Part shown: positions 1-8,276 of the stretch, one piece after another
Layout of the letters: each line of letters starts with the position of its first letter
Position numbering within the stretch: the stretch's first letter is position 1
From: Cellulomonas timonensis
GTDB lineage: Bacteria > Actinomycetota > Actinomycetes > Actinomycetales > Cellulomonadaceae
Length of the DNA: 64,000 nt
Direction of reading: 5' to 3'
NCBI RefSeq assembly: GCF_900046455.1
Contig: NZ_FCOT01000012.1
Coordinates: forward strand, 186,001 to 250,000
Program-made: the position numbers and the translations under genes
The notes under the pieces: model-generated
Seen by the model: the letters and a program-made list of their open reading frames with translations, nothing else
Told to the model about the DNA's origin: nothing
Database searches by the model: none

Positions 1-1
1 C

Positions 2-424
2 GTCTTCCTGTCCTCGCACTTGATGAGCGAGATGGCGCTGACCGCCGACCACATCATCGTGATCGGGCGCGGGCGCATCATCGCGGACGCCCCGGTGCAG
101 GACATCGTGGCCCGCGCCACCGGCACCACCGTCCGGGTGCGCACCCCGCACGCCACCCAGCTCGCGGAGCTGCTCCGCGCCGCCGATGTGACGATCTCCA
201 CCTCGGAGCCCGGCCTGCTCGAGATCACCGGCTCCACTGCCGTGACCATCGGGGAGACCGCCGCGGCCGCCCAGCTCGTGCTGCATGAGCTCACGCCCGT
301 CGCCGCGTCCCTCGAGGACGCCTACATGTCCCTGACCGCCGACTCCGTCGAGTACCACTCGACCTCGACGGGCCTGCCCACCCCCGCCCTGGCAGCGTCC
401 GGCGTGACCCCTGAGGAGAACTGA
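2..424 (+). CDS. ABC transporter ATP-binding protein, C-terminal part only
   Basis: The frame is open from the window edge, so only the last ~140 residues are present. They begin with VFLSSHLMSEM, the region just after Walker B that contains the H-loop histidine (SSHL), followed by the stretch typical of drug/bacitracin-type exporters (DHIIVIGRGRIIADAP). The Walker A, Walker B and signature motifs lie outside the window. The stop codon overlaps the permease ATG by one base (TGATG), so the two form one exporter operon. A two-component system follows directly, as is common for actinobacterial peptide- or drug-efflux ABC systems. The substrate cannot be told from the sequence. Confidence 0.9.
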   Translation, partial: VFLSSHLMSEMALTADHIIVIGRGRIIADAPVQDIVARATGTTVRVRTPHATQLAELLRAADVTISTSEPGLLEITGSTAVTIGETAAAAQLVLHELTPVAASLEDAYMSLTADSVEYHSTSTGLPTPALAASGVTPEEN

Positions 425-1287
425 TGAGCACCACGACGCTGACCGCCGGGGCGCCAGCCACCGCCACGGTCGGGCACGCGACCCGCCCGGGCGTGACATT
501 CGGCCGCCTCGTCGTCGCCGAGTGGATCAAGTTCCGCTCCTTGCGCTCGACCTGGTGGACCCTCGCCCTGGCCGTCGTCGGGATGGTCGGGATCAGCCTG
601 ATCTTCGCGATCGGCGTCCGCGCCAGCGCGATCACCGCTGAGGAGGAGAACAGCATGCTGGGCGTGCTCGTGATCGTCTTCGGCTACTCCGCCGCCCAGC
701 TCGCGCTCGCCGTGCTCGGCGCCCTGACGATCACCGGCGAGTACTCCACCGGGATGATCCGCTCGACCTTCACGGCCGCACCGCGCCGGCTGCCCGCGCT
801 GTGGGCCAAGCTGCTGGTGCTGACCGTCGTGACGGTCGTGGTCTCCGTCGTCGGCCTCGTGCTGTCCTACCTCCTCACGCTGCCGCTGCTCTCGGGCACC
901 GGGGTGAGCCTGGACCTGGGCGATAGCGAGACGGTGCGCGCCCTCGCCGGAGTGCCGCTCTACCTCACGGCCGTCACGCTGCTGGCCTTCACCATCGGCG
1001 CGATCATGCGGCACTCGGCCGGGGCCATCACCACCACGCTCGGCGTCATGCTCGTGGTGCCGATGGTGTTCAACATCCTCGGGGTCTTCTTCACCTGGGC
1101 GCCGCGCGTCGGCGCCTACATGCCCACGACGGCCGGCGAGCAGATCATGTCCTTCGGCGGCCTCGCGGGCTCCGGGATGGTCTCGGACGTGTCGCTGTCG
1201 CCGTGGATGGGGATCAGCCTGCTCGGCGCCTATGTCGTCGCGCTCCTCGCACTCGCGGCGGTGCTCATGCGTCGGAGGGACGCCTGA
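424..1287 (+). CDS. ABC transporter permease (ABC-2 type)
   Basis: 287 residues with about six hydrophobic segments: a first helix near residues 40-62 after a basic cytoplasmic stretch (EWIKFRSLRSTWW), then further helices up to a C-terminal helix ending in RRRDA. The N-terminal EWIKFRSLRSTWWTLALA pattern is characteristic of actinobacterial ABC-2 permeases that pair with a separate ATPase. It presumably forms the membrane channel for the ATPase encoded just upstream. The start is fixed by the 1-nt overlap with the upstream stop and by GAGGAG 5 nt before the ATG. An RBS-like GGAGGG near its 3' end (1274-1279) probably serves the histidine kinase. Confidence 0.92.
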   Translation: MSTTTLTAGAPATATVGHATRPGVTFGRLVVAEWIKFRSLRSTWWTLALAVVGMVGISLIFAIGVRASAITAEEENSMLGVLVIVFGYSAAQLALAVLGALTITGEYSTGMIRSTFTAAPRRLPALWAKLLVLTVVTVVVSVVGLVLSYLLTLPLLSGTGVSLDLGDSETVRALAGVPLYLTAVTLLAFTIGAIMRHSAGAITTTLGVMLVVPMVFNILGVFFTWAPRVGAYMPTTAGEQIMSFGGLAGSGMVSDVSLSPWMGISLLGAYVVALLALAAVLMRRRDA

Positions 1288-2582
1288 GCGACGTCGCGCC
1301 CCTGGCGCCGGGCCGGGCACTGCCCGACCCGGCGCTCTCGGCTGTCCCGGCGCGCTCCGCCGTGCCGGTCCACACTCCCGCCCCCACGGTGTTCAGCGAG
1401 CAGAACGCCCGGCACGGCGGCCCTGTCCGGCGCTGGGTCTGGCGCCACCCGGTGGCGATGGACTGGCTCGTCGCCGGGAGCTTCGCCGCCGCCGGCGTGC
1501 TGAACTCGCTGGTGGTCGACGGCCCCCGGTCGGTCGCCATGCTGCCGGTGGTCCTGGCTGGCGCGGCCGCGCTGCTCGCCCGGCGCCAGCGCCCAGAGGC
1601 CATGCTCGCGGTGCTCTCGCTGCTCGGCGCGATCGCCCTGGCCCTCACGGCCAGCCTGTCCAGCTTCGACCTCGCCGCGGCCTTCGGCCTGTACGCCGTC
1701 GCCGCCGTGCGCACACCCCGCGTCGCCTGGACCGCGTTCGGCCTCTCCGCCGGCGCGACAACCCTGGCGGTGCTCGCCTTCGCCCCGTCGACGCTCTCGG
1801 GCGAGGTGGGCGTCTACCTCGTCCTCGGGTTCGCGGCGCTCGCGATCGGCGCCTCGGCCCGCAACCGCCGCCTGCATGTCGTGGACCTGGTGGACCGGGC
1901 CAACGCGCTCGCCCGGGAGACTGAGCAGCGCGCCCAGCTCGCCAGCGCTGACGAGCGCGCCCGGATCGCCCGCGAGATGCATGACATCGTCGCGCACAGC
2001 CTGTCGGTGATGGTGGCGCTGGCCGACGGCGCCGGCGCCTCGATCGACAGGTCGCCGGCCAGCGCCCAGGCGGCCATCGACCAGCTCTCCGAGACGGGGC
2101 GCGCCGCGTTGGCCGACATGCGCCGGGTGCTCGGCGTGCTGCGTGACGCCGACGCCCAGTACGGCCCGACCCCCGGCGAGACCGACCTGGACGAGCTGGT
2201 CGGCCGGTTCCGGCTGGCCGGCATGGCGGTGCAGCTCTCGGTCTCAGGCGCCGGCCTCCCGCCGGACACCGGGCTGCAGCTCGCGGTCTACCGCATCGTC
2301 CAGGAGTCCCTGACGAACGCGCTGCGCCATGCGCGCGCCAGCCACGTGATGGTGGCGATCGCGCGCACGGACCTCGCGATCGTGGTCGAGGTCACCGACG
2401 ACGGCGGCGTCGGCGGCCGCCCCGCGCCCAGCACGGAGCCTGGCGGTGGACGCGGCGTCATCGGGATGCGGGAACGCGCGACGATCTACGGCGGAACAGT
2501 CGTGGCTGGGCCGCACGGCGCAGGCTGGCGGGTCCGGGCCGAGCTGCCATGGGAGACGACGAGGGATGAGGGGACGACGTGA
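1284..2582 (+). CDS. NarL-family sensor histidine kinase
   Basis: Residues near 60-205 form a membrane domain with several hydrophobic helices. The HisKA_3 dimerisation domain follows, with the phospho-acceptor in REMHDIVAHS (about residue 233), then an ATPase domain with the N-box (LTNALRHARASH) and a GGGRGVIGMRER G-box. It signals to the LuxR-type regulator encoded next, with a 4-nt overlap (GTGA). The start is uncertain. An in-frame CTG at 1284 overlaps the permease stop and has GGAGGG 4 nt upstream, which is the best ribosome-site context. The alternatives are GTG 1362 or 1389 and ATG 1458 (inside the domain), or ATG 1203, which would overlap the permease by 85 nt. The context suggests it controls the neighbouring ABC exporter. 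Confidence 0.88.
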   Translation: MSDVAPLAPGRALPDPALSAVPARSAVPVHTPAPTVFSEQNARHGGPVRRWVWRHPVAMDWLVAGSFAAAGVLNSLVVDGPRSVAMLPVVLAGAAALLARRQRPEAMLAVLSLLGAIALALTASLSSFDLAAAFGLYAVAAVRTPRVAWTAFGLSAGATTLAVLAFAPSTLSGEVGVYLVLGFAALAIGASARNRRLHVVDLVDRANALARETEQRAQLASADERARIAREMHDIVAHSLSVMVALADGAGASIDRSPASAQAAIDQLSETGRAALADMRRVLGVLRDADAQYGPTPGETDLDELVGRFRLAGMAVQLSVSGAGLPPDTGLQLAVYRIVQESLTNALRHARASHVMVAIARTDLAIVVEVTDDGGVGGRPAPSTEPGGGRGVIGMRERATIYGGTVVAGPHGAGWRVRAELPWETTRDEGTT

Positions 2583-3271
2583 CACACGAGACCCAGCCGC
2601 CGGTGCGGGTACTGCTCGTCGACGACCAGGCGCTCATGCGGATGGGATTCCGGCTCGTGCTGGAGGCCGAGGACGGCATCGAGATCGTCGGCGAGGCGGG
2701 CGATGGAGCCAGCGCGGTGCGGCAGGCGGCAGTGCTGCAGCCTGACGTGGTGCTGATGGACGTCCGGATGCCGGGCATGAACGGCATCGAGGCCACCGAG
2801 CAGGTGGTCGCGGCAGGCACTGGCGTGCGGGTGCTGATCCTCACGACCTTCGACCTCGACGAGTACGCGTTCGCCGCGCTGCGGGCCGGGGCCAGCGGCT
2901 TCCTGCTCAAGGACGCCCGGCCCGCCGAGCTCGTCGCCGCGATCCGCGCCGTGTCCACCGGGGACGCCGTGGTGTCGCCGCGCGTCACCCGCCGCATGCT
3001 CGAGATGTTCTCCGACCGGCTGCCTGACGGCCGCGCGAAGGATGGCGGCGCCGCGGACGCCGACCCGCGCCTGGCCCAGCTCACCACCCGCGAGTCCGAG
3101 GTGCTGCGCACAGTCGCCGAGGGGATGTCGAACGCGGAGATCGCCGAGCGGCTGTTCCTCTCCGAGGCGACGGTGAAGACGCACGTCGGGCGGATCCTGT
3201 CGAAGCTCCAGGTGCGGGACCGGGTGCAGGCGGTCGTGCTCGCGTACGAGACGGGCCTCGTCGGCCGCTGA
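2579..3271 (+). CDS. Two-component response regulator, NarL/LuxR type
   Basis: 230 residues. The receiver domain covers residues 1-125 with the acidic pair DD near residue 15, phospho-acceptor D61 in VLMDVRMPG, the T in LTTF and a conserved K in LLKDA. The LuxR-type helix-turn-helix lies at about 160-225 (LTTRESEVLRTVAEGMSNAEIAERLFLSEATVKTHVGRIL, quoted here only as its landmarks TTRE, SNAEIA and TVKTHV). The GTG start overlaps the kinase stop by 4 nt. The partner is the upstream kinase; likely targets are the exporter genes at the left edge. Confidence 0.95.
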   Translation: MTHETQPPVRVLLVDDQALMRMGFRLVLEAEDGIEIVGEAGDGASAVRQAAVLQPDVVLMDVRMPGMNGIEATEQVVAAGTGVRVLILTTFDLDEYAFAALRAGASGFLLKDARPAELVAAIRAVSTGDAVVSPRVTRRMLEMFSDRLPDGRAKDGGAADADPRLAQLTTRESEVLRTVAEGMSNAEIAERLFLSEATVKTHVGRILSKLQVRDRVQAVVLAYETGLVGR

Positions 3272-3399
3272 CGGGCGCGCTGCCGGGCGCACTGCCAGAC
3301 GCACTGCCGGGCGCGCTGCTGGGCGCGCGGCGCGCGTGGCGGGCTCGTCCGCCTACTCTCGAGTGGCACACCAGCCGCCCCTGCTGAGACGAGTGAGAC

Positions 3400-4266
3400 A
3401 TGTCGGCCGCCGCCGCACGCCCCCGACCGACCGCCCTGCGCGCCACAGTGCTGCGCACCGAACGACTCACCCCCACGATGGTCCGCCTCGTGCTGGGCGG
3501 CCCCGGGCTGGCCCCCTTCACCCCGTCCGAGCACGCCGACTCCTACGTCAAGCTCGTGTTCCTGCCCCCGGCCGCTGCGGGGGAGCTGCCCCTGACGTCT
3601 GATGACCGCGTGGACCTGGACGCGCTGCGCGCGGGCCTGCCCGCCGACCAGCAGCCCCGCCTGCGCAGCTACACCGTGCGCGCGTTCGACCCACAGGCGC
3701 TCGAGCTCACTGTCGACGTGGTGGTGCACGGCGAGGAGGGCATCGCGGGCCCCTGGGCTGACGGCGCCCAGCCGGGCGACGAGATCCTCGTGGTCGGGCC
3801 CGGCGGCGCCTACTCCCCCGCCGAGGACGCCGACTGGCATCTGCTGATCGGCGACGCCAGCGCGCTGCCCGCCATCGCGGTGGCGCTCGAGCGGATGGGC
3901 CCCGACGCGCAGGGCCACGCGTTCGTCGAGGTGCACCACGCCGAGGACGAGATCCCCCTCACAGCGCCCGAGGGCGTGCAGGTGCACTGGGTGCACCGCG
4001 GCCACGGCGTCGTGGGCCTCGCGCTCGTGGAGGCCGTGCAGGACCTCCCCTGGCCCGACGGCGTCGCACACGCGTTCGTGCACGGTGAGGCGGGCACGAT
4101 CAAGGAGCTGCGCCACCACCTGCGCGCCGAGCGTGGGATCGCGCGGGACCGCCTGTCGATCTCCGGGTACTGGCGCCTGGGCGCGGACGACGAGGCGTGG
4201 CGCGCCGCCAAGAAGGCGTGGACCGGCGCCATCGAGGCCGACGAGCAGGCCGCAGGGCTCGACTGA
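3400..4266 (+). CDS. Siderophore-interacting protein (FAD/NADPH ferric-siderophore reductase)
   Basis: 288 residues of the SIP/ViuB family. The N-terminal FAD-binding barrel has the flavin-binding RLRSYTVR motif (about residue 88), preceded by KLVFLPP. The C-terminal NAD(P)-binding SIP domain has GDASALPAIAVALE (about 151) and ends with ISGYWRLGADDEAWRAAKKAW, a standard family signature. Known members reduce ferric iron in imported siderophores in the cytoplasm. It is separated from the response regulator by 128 bp of GC-rich sequence and has no transporter gene beside it. The start has weak RBS support (GAGTGAGAC). Confidence 0.93.
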   Translation: MSAAAARPRPTALRATVLRTERLTPTMVRLVLGGPGLAPFTPSEHADSYVKLVFLPPAAAGELPLTSDDRVDLDALRAGLPADQQPRLRSYTVRAFDPQALELTVDVVVHGEEGIAGPWADGAQPGDEILVVGPGGAYSPAEDADWHLLIGDASALPAIAVALERMGPDAQGHAFVEVHHAEDEIPLTAPEGVQVHWVHRGHGVVGLALVEAVQDLPWPDGVAHAFVHGEAGTIKELRHHLRAERGIARDRLSISGYWRLGADDEAWRAAKKAWTGAIEADEQAAGLD

Positions 4267-4390
4267 GGCTCGACTGAGCGGAACCGCTTCGATTCGCGGG
4301 ACGGCCGTCGTCCGACTCCTCTAGGGTTCCGGCAGCCATGTCGGCCAGCGGCCGCCCCACGTCACGCCGCCCCACGTCACTAGGAGAGTC

Positions 4391-4798
4391 ATGCGCTACC
4401 TGCCGGTGCTGATCCAGGTCGCCGTCCTCGTCTACTGCCTGATCGACTGCATCCAGGCCGACACGGACCGCATCCGGAACCTGCCCAAGGTCGTGTGGGT
4501 GATGCTGATCGTGTTCCTGCCGATCGTCGGCGGCGTGGCCTGGCTCGTCGCCGGACGGCCGCAGGGCGCGTCCCACAGTCGCGCGCCCTGGCCCTCGACC
4601 GCCACGGCGGGGTTCCCCGAGTACGAGCGGCCGCGTGCCGTCGCCCCCGACGACGACCCCGAGTTCCTCGCGGGCCTGCGCCGCTCGGACACCGAGCACG
4701 AGAAGATGCTGGGCGACTGGGAGGCGCGGCTGCGTGAGCGCGAGGAGCGGCTCAAGCGGCCCGAGGCCGACGACGACGCGCCCCGGCCGGGCGCCTGA
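4391..4798 (+). CDS. Small membrane protein with PLDc_N (phospholipase D nuclease N-terminal) domain
   Basis: 135 residues: two transmembrane helices separated by the conserved DCIQADTDRIRNLPKVVWV segment, with the second helix ending in GGVAWLVAGRP. This matches the stand-alone PLDc_N family, common in actinobacteria and of unknown function. The cytoplasmic tail (residues 55-135) is charged and predicted helical (REREERLKRPEADDD), with an FLAGLRRSDTEHEK segment seen in many relatives. The ATG follows AGGAGAG by 4 nt. No functional link to the neighbours is evident. Confidence 0.88.
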   Translation: MRYLPVLIQVAVLVYCLIDCIQADTDRIRNLPKVVWVMLIVFLPIVGGVAWLVAGRPQGASHSRAPWPSTATAGFPEYERPRAVAPDDDPEFLAGLRRSDTEHEKMLGDWEARLREREERLKRPEADDDAPRPGA

Positions 4799-4811
4799 GC
4801 CGCACCGCCAG

Positions 4812-4885
4812 TGCCCCCGGCGGGTTTCGAACCCGCACTGGACCGGGTTTAAGCCGGTTGCCTCTGCCGGTTGGGCTACGGGGGC
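4812..4885 (-). tRNA. tRNA with anticodon UAA on a short-variable-loop (class I) body
   Basis: On the minus strand a full cloverleaf folds. It has a 7-bp acceptor stem GCCCCCG/CGGGGGC, a 3-bp D stem with a loop containing GG, a 5-bp anticodon stem ACCGG/CCGGT, a 5-nt variable loop, a T stem GCGGG/CCCGC with loop TTCGAAA, and discriminator A. CCA is not encoded. The anticodon loop CTTAAAC gives UAA (plus-strand 4849-4851), which reads UUA. Normal tRNA-Leu(UAA) has a long variable arm that this gene lacks, so the amino-acid identity is uncertain. No separate promoter is obvious. It lies between the convergent PLDc_N gene and ndh. Confidence 0.85.
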
Positions 4886-4933
4886 CAGCCCACATCCTGC
4901 CAGGAGGTGGGGTGGCGCCCGTCGCCCTACCGG

Positions 4934-4952
4934 CTAGTGGCGGGGCCGCTAG
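4934..4952 (-). terminator. Hairpin over the ndh stop codon, possible terminator
   Basis: The inverted repeat CTAGTGGC-GGG-GCCGCTAG spans the ndh TAG stop. As minus-strand RNA it has one C-A mismatch in an 8-bp stem and no U-tract, so the call is weak. Confidence 0.3.
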
Positions 4953-6379
4953 ACGCTGGCGCTCGTCGTCGCCTCGGCTGCCGGCTCGGCAGGGCGGGGC
5001 TTCGGCGGCACGGACGCGGCGCGGAACTCGGCGCGCGGATCGTGCAGCGAGCCCAGCGAGACGACCTCGCGGCGGAGCAGCAGCGAGCCCGTCCAGCCGG
5101 CCATGATGCGGACCTTGCGGTTGAAGGTCGGCATCGCGAACACGTGGTACGTGCGGTGCAGCACCCAGGCGAGGAAGCCGCGGACCTTGATGCGGCCGAA
5201 CATCTGCGCGACGCCCTTGTACATGCCGAGCGACGCGACGGCGCCGACGTTCTTGTGCTTGTAGGGCGTGGGCTCCGCGCTGCGGAGCACGTTCGCCAGG
5301 TTGTCGCCGAGACGCTTGGCCTGGCGCAGGGCGTGCTGGGCGTTCGGCGGGCAGAACTTGCCCGGGTTGTACAGGTCGGGCACAGCCGCGCAGTCGCCGG
5401 CGGAGTACGCGTCGGGCACCACGACACCGTCGGCGTCGACGACCTGGAGCGTCGCGGAGCAGGTCACCCGGCCGAGCTTGTCGAGCGGCAGGTCGGAGTC
5501 CTGCAGCACCGGGTTGGCCTTGACGCCGGCCGTCCACACGATCGTGTCGCTGTCGAACTCGACCTTGTTGGACAGCACCACGTGGCCGTCGACGCACGAG
5601 TTGAGGAACGTCGACAGGTGGATCTCGATGTCCCGCTTGCGCAGCTGCTCGAGGGTGTACCCGCCCAGCTCGTCGCTGACCTCGGGCAGGATGCGCGGCG
5701 AGCCCTCCACGAGCACGAAGCGCAGCTCGGACTGCTCGATCTGCTTGTAATAGCGCACCGTGGCGCGGGCCATGTCCTCGACCTCGCCCAGTGCCTCGAC
5801 ACCGGCGAACCCGCCGCCCACGAACGTGAAGGTGAGCATGCGGCGGCGCAGCTCGGGGTCCCACGTGGAGGCGGCGACGTCGATGCGGTCCAGCACGTGG
5901 TTGCGCACCGCGATCGCCTCTTCGACGTTCTTGAAGCCGATGCCCTGCTCGGCCAGCCCGGGGATGGGCAGCGTGCGGGCGACGGAGCCGAGGCCCACGA
6001 CCAGGTGGTCGTAGGTGATCCAGTACGGCTCGCCCTCCTCGGGGAGGATCTGCACGGTGCGGTCGCGGTGCTTGATCTCGCCGACCTTGCCCTGCAGCAC
6101 GTCCACGCCCTTGAGTGCGCGACGGTGCGGGGCGACGATGTGGCGCGGGTCGATGGACCCTGCGGCGGCCTCGGGCAGGAACGGCTGGTACGTCATGTAC
6201 GGGCGCGGGTCGACGACCACGATGGCCGCCTCGCGCCGGCCCAGGCGCTTGCGCAACCGCCGGGCCGAGTAGAGGCCGACGGTGCCGCCACCCAGGATCA
6301 CAATGCGCGGGACCTTGCGCGGACGGGGCGCTGGGGCCTGTGCGCGGGCAGCATCAACGGGGACGGCAACCTGTGACAT
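4949..6379 (-). CDS. ndh: Type II NADH dehydrogenase (NADH:quinone oxidoreductase)
   Basis: 476 residues. The Rossmann dinucleotide motif VILGGGTVGLYSARRL (about residues 26-41) is followed by the family block DPRPYMTYQPFLPEAAAGSIDPRH. A second dinucleotide site is at FTFVGGGFAGVEALGE (about 188), and SAGDCAAVPD (about 316) is the FAD-binding ATG/GD motif. This single-subunit, membrane-associated enzyme passes electrons from NADH to menaquinone without pumping protons. The C-terminal region (LHRTYHVFAMPTFNRKVRIMAGW) is the usual amphipathic membrane-binding part. No ribosome site precedes the ATG; a -10 element sits 6 nt upstream, suggesting a leaderless mRNA. Confidence 0.97.
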   Translation of the reverse strand: MSQVAVPVDAARAQAPAPRPRKVPRIVILGGGTVGLYSARRLRKRLGRREAAIVVVDPRPYMTYQPFLPEAAAGSIDPRHIVAPHRRALKGVDVLQGKVGEIKHRDRTVQILPEEGEPYWITYDHLVVGLGSVARTLPIPGLAEQGIGFKNVEEAIAVRNHVLDRIDVAASTWDPELRRRMLTFTFVGGGFAGVEALGEVEDMARATVRYYKQIEQSELRFVLVEGSPRILPEVSDELGGYTLEQLRKRDIEIHLSTFLNSCVDGHVVLSNKVEFDSDTIVWTAGVKANPVLQDSDLPLDKLGRVTCSATLQVVDADGVVVPDAYSAGDCAAVPDLYNPGKFCPPNAQHALRQAKRLGDNLANVLRSAEPTPYKHKNVGAVASLGMYKGVAQMFGRIKVRGFLAWVLHRTYHVFAMPTFNRKVRIMAGWTGSLLLRREVVSLGSLHDPRAEFRAASVPPKPRPAEPAAEATTSASV

Positions 6380-6385
6380 AGATCG

Positions 6386-6391
6386 AGGTTA
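6386..6391 (-). promoter_or_regulatory. Candidate -10 element of a leaderless ndh promoter
   Basis: On the minus strand TAACCT fits the TANNNT -10 consensus and ends 6 nt before the ndh ATG. The transcript would therefore start at or next to the start codon. A T-rich stretch (TTTTTTCC) about 17 nt further upstream could serve as a poor -35. There is no purine-rich ribosome site. Confidence 0.45.
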
Positions 6392-6579
6392 AACCCCGGT
6401 CGGACAGGGAAAAAACGGATCGGGCGTGATCCCGCGCACACGTGGCGGTCGCGCTCCCAGGCCGCGGCGGCCACCGGCGCGAACCCGCAGGTCCGCAGTG
6501 GCCGCCGCGGCGCCGTCAACGACGCGCTCCCTCCAGGCGCGCCGCCGGGGCGTGCGTCACATCCGGTGCCCGAGGCGGG

Positions 6580-7800
6580 TCAGGGGGCGACGGGCTCCTG
6601 CCCGGCGGGCGCGCCGTCGACCGCCGGGCTCGTGTCGGGGTCGGGGCTGGGCGTGGTCGCCTGGCCCGACGGGCTGGTCGCGGGATCGGGCGTCTCGCCG
6701 GCCGTGGGATCAGCGCCGGGCGTCGAGGCCTCGCCGCTCACCGCCGAGGCGAGGGCCGGGGCCTTGGCGAACGGGCGGGGCGGGATGCGCAGCATGGCCC
6801 CGGGCACGAGCGTGGGATGCCCCTCGGCATCGGTCTCGTCACCGAAGTCGTTCACGGGCGCGCCGCGCTGCGGGTAGACGTTCCAGCGGGTGCGCCCGTC
6901 CTCGTCCTCGACCGAGGCGAACCGCCACGGCTCGTCGACCCCGTAGAGGTCCCAGACGCCGAAGCCGTTGTCGACCATCGTCTGCACGGGCCGGCCGCGG
7001 TCGTCGTAGATCTGCACGTCGTCGAGCGGGTTGCCCTCCGCGTCGTACACGTAGAGGTTGCTCACCGCCATGCCGCCCACCACGACGCCGTCCGCGACGC
7101 CGGGGCCGTCCGCGTACTCGACGACCGTCTCGTAGCGGTACTCGACGTCGCGCGTCGAGAGGCTCGCCACGATGGGCAGCGCGACGACCAGGGTGGCCAC
7201 GGTCATGATCCTCGGCAGCCGCCGCAGCCGGCCGGTCGGGATCCAGAGTCCGCGTCCCCACTGCACGCTCAGCAGGATCACGGCCAGCATGAACAGGAAG
7301 AGCAGCGGGTTGCCGAACGGCGCCCAGCTCATGCGCAGGCCGAACATCGCTCCGACCACTACCGCGAACACGAGCTGGTAGGCGACCCACCCGCGCAGCA
7401 CCCACGCGACGGGCTGCAGCGACGTGAGCAGCTCGCCCACCGGCGGCCACCAGGTCTGCGATCGGAGCACGTCGATGCCCTCCGCGGACGCCTCGTAGGC
7501 CGAGCGGATCGGGAGCGTGAGCCACCGCCAGAACGACTTGCGGCGTGCCGGCGCGACGCCGCCGTCGGGCAACCCCGCAGCGGCGCGCAACTCGGCGGCG
7601 TACGCGCGTGGCTCACCGAACCTGCTGACCAGGTCGTCCGTGCCAGGCGTGTCGGCGAGCGCCTCGCCCAGGTCGGCCTCGAGCCCGTCGGTGAGGTCGT
7701 CGACCTGCTCGGGTGTGAGCCCGAGGAGGTGGCGGCGCACCTCGGCGGCGTAGGTGTGGGCGTCGCTGATGACGCCGTGGCCTGCGTGCGTGCTGCTCAT
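6580..7800 (-). CDS. Membrane protein with N-terminal HAAS-like domain, partner of PadR regulator
   Basis: 406 residues. Residues 10-80 (AEVRRHLLGLTPEQVDDLTDGLEADLGEAL...RFGEPRAYAAELR) match the HAAS/DUF1700-type cytoplasmic domain that regularly accompanies PadR regulators. About four hydrophobic segments follow between residues 115 and 205. A soluble, probably external region at ~210-350 is rich in DD/YD motifs, and the last ~55 residues are a Pro/Thr/Ser-rich disordered tail. The ATG overlaps the PadR stop by 4 nt, so the two are translationally coupled. The family's function is not established; it may sense or modulate something at the membrane. Confidence 0.8.
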   Translation of the reverse strand: MSSTHAGHGVISDAHTYAAEVRRHLLGLTPEQVDDLTDGLEADLGEALADTPGTDDLVSRFGEPRAYAAELRAAAGLPDGGVAPARRKSFWRWLTLPIRSAYEASAEGIDVLRSQTWWPPVGELLTSLQPVAWVLRGWVAYQLVFAVVVGAMFGLRMSWAPFGNPLLFLFMLAVILLSVQWGRGLWIPTGRLRRLPRIMTVATLVVALPIVASLSTRDVEYRYETVVEYADGPGVADGVVVGGMAVSNLYVYDAEGNPLDDVQIYDDRGRPVQTMVDNGFGVWDLYGVDEPWRFASVEDEDGRTRWNVYPQRGAPVNDFGDETDAEGHPTLVPGAMLRIPPRPFAKAPALASAVSGEASTPGADPTAGETPDPATSPSGQATTPSPDPDTSPAVDGAPAGQEPVAP

Positions 7801-8126
7801 CGGGCAGTCTCCGTCTCCAGCAGGCGCGACATGGTGCCTGCGAACTCGAACCAGTCCTTGCGCTGCGCGGCGAGCATGGCCCGGCCCTGCGCGTTGATGC
7901 CGTAGTACTTGCGGTGCGGACCCTCGTCGCTGGGTACGACGTAGGACGTGAGCGCCCCGGATGAGTAGAGCCGGCGCAGCGTGCCGTACACCGACGCGTC
8001 GCCGACCTGCTCGAGCCCCCCGGCCCGCAGTCGCCGCAGCACGTCGTAGCCGTAGCCGTCCTCCTCTGCGACCACCGCGAGGACCGCGACGTCGAGGACC
8101 CCCTTCAGCAGCTGGGTGGTGTCCAT
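7797..8126 (-). CDS. PadR-family transcriptional regulator
   Basis: 109 residues with the PadR winged helix: MDTTQLLKGVLDVAVLAVVAEEDGYGYDVLRRLR, then GDASVYGTLRRLYSSGALTSY and RKYYGINAQGRAML, all family hallmarks. The ATG at 8126 is preceded by AGGAGGCACTG, a strong ribosome site, so the longer in-frame extension to 8249 is rejected. PadR proteins usually repress their own operon, and an inverted repeat at 8190-8212 is a good operator candidate. Confidence 0.93.
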   Translation of the reverse strand: MDTTQLLKGVLDVAVLAVVAEEDGYGYDVLRRLRAGGLEQVGDASVYGTLRRLYSSGALTSYVVPSDEGPHRKYYGINAQGRAMLAAQRKDWFEFAGTMSRLLETETAR

Positions 8127-8189
8127 CAGTGCCTCCTGGCGATTGGTGTCGCGGAAGCCCGCCCCTCCGCGGGCTCCCGCGATACGCAC

Positions 8190-8212
8190 GGTACTACGGT
8201 TCGCGCAGTACC
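8190..8212. promoter_or_regulatory. Inverted repeat upstream of padR, candidate operator
   Basis: Perfect 6-bp arms GGTACT and AGTACC are separated by 11 nt, 64-86 nt upstream of the padR ATG. The sequence differs from the classic PadR box (ATGT-N8-ACAT), but its position suits autoregulation. Confidence 0.45.
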
Positions 8213-8276
8213 GGGCACAGTGGGATACCCCGCGACGTGTTTCACCCATTCGGGCGCAACGCGACCGCCCGTCGCG

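Noticed and set aside
8127-8249. N-terminal extension of PadR (MGETRRGVSHCARY...)
   Set aside because: The strong AGGAGG site points to ATG 8126, and the extension covers the putative operator.
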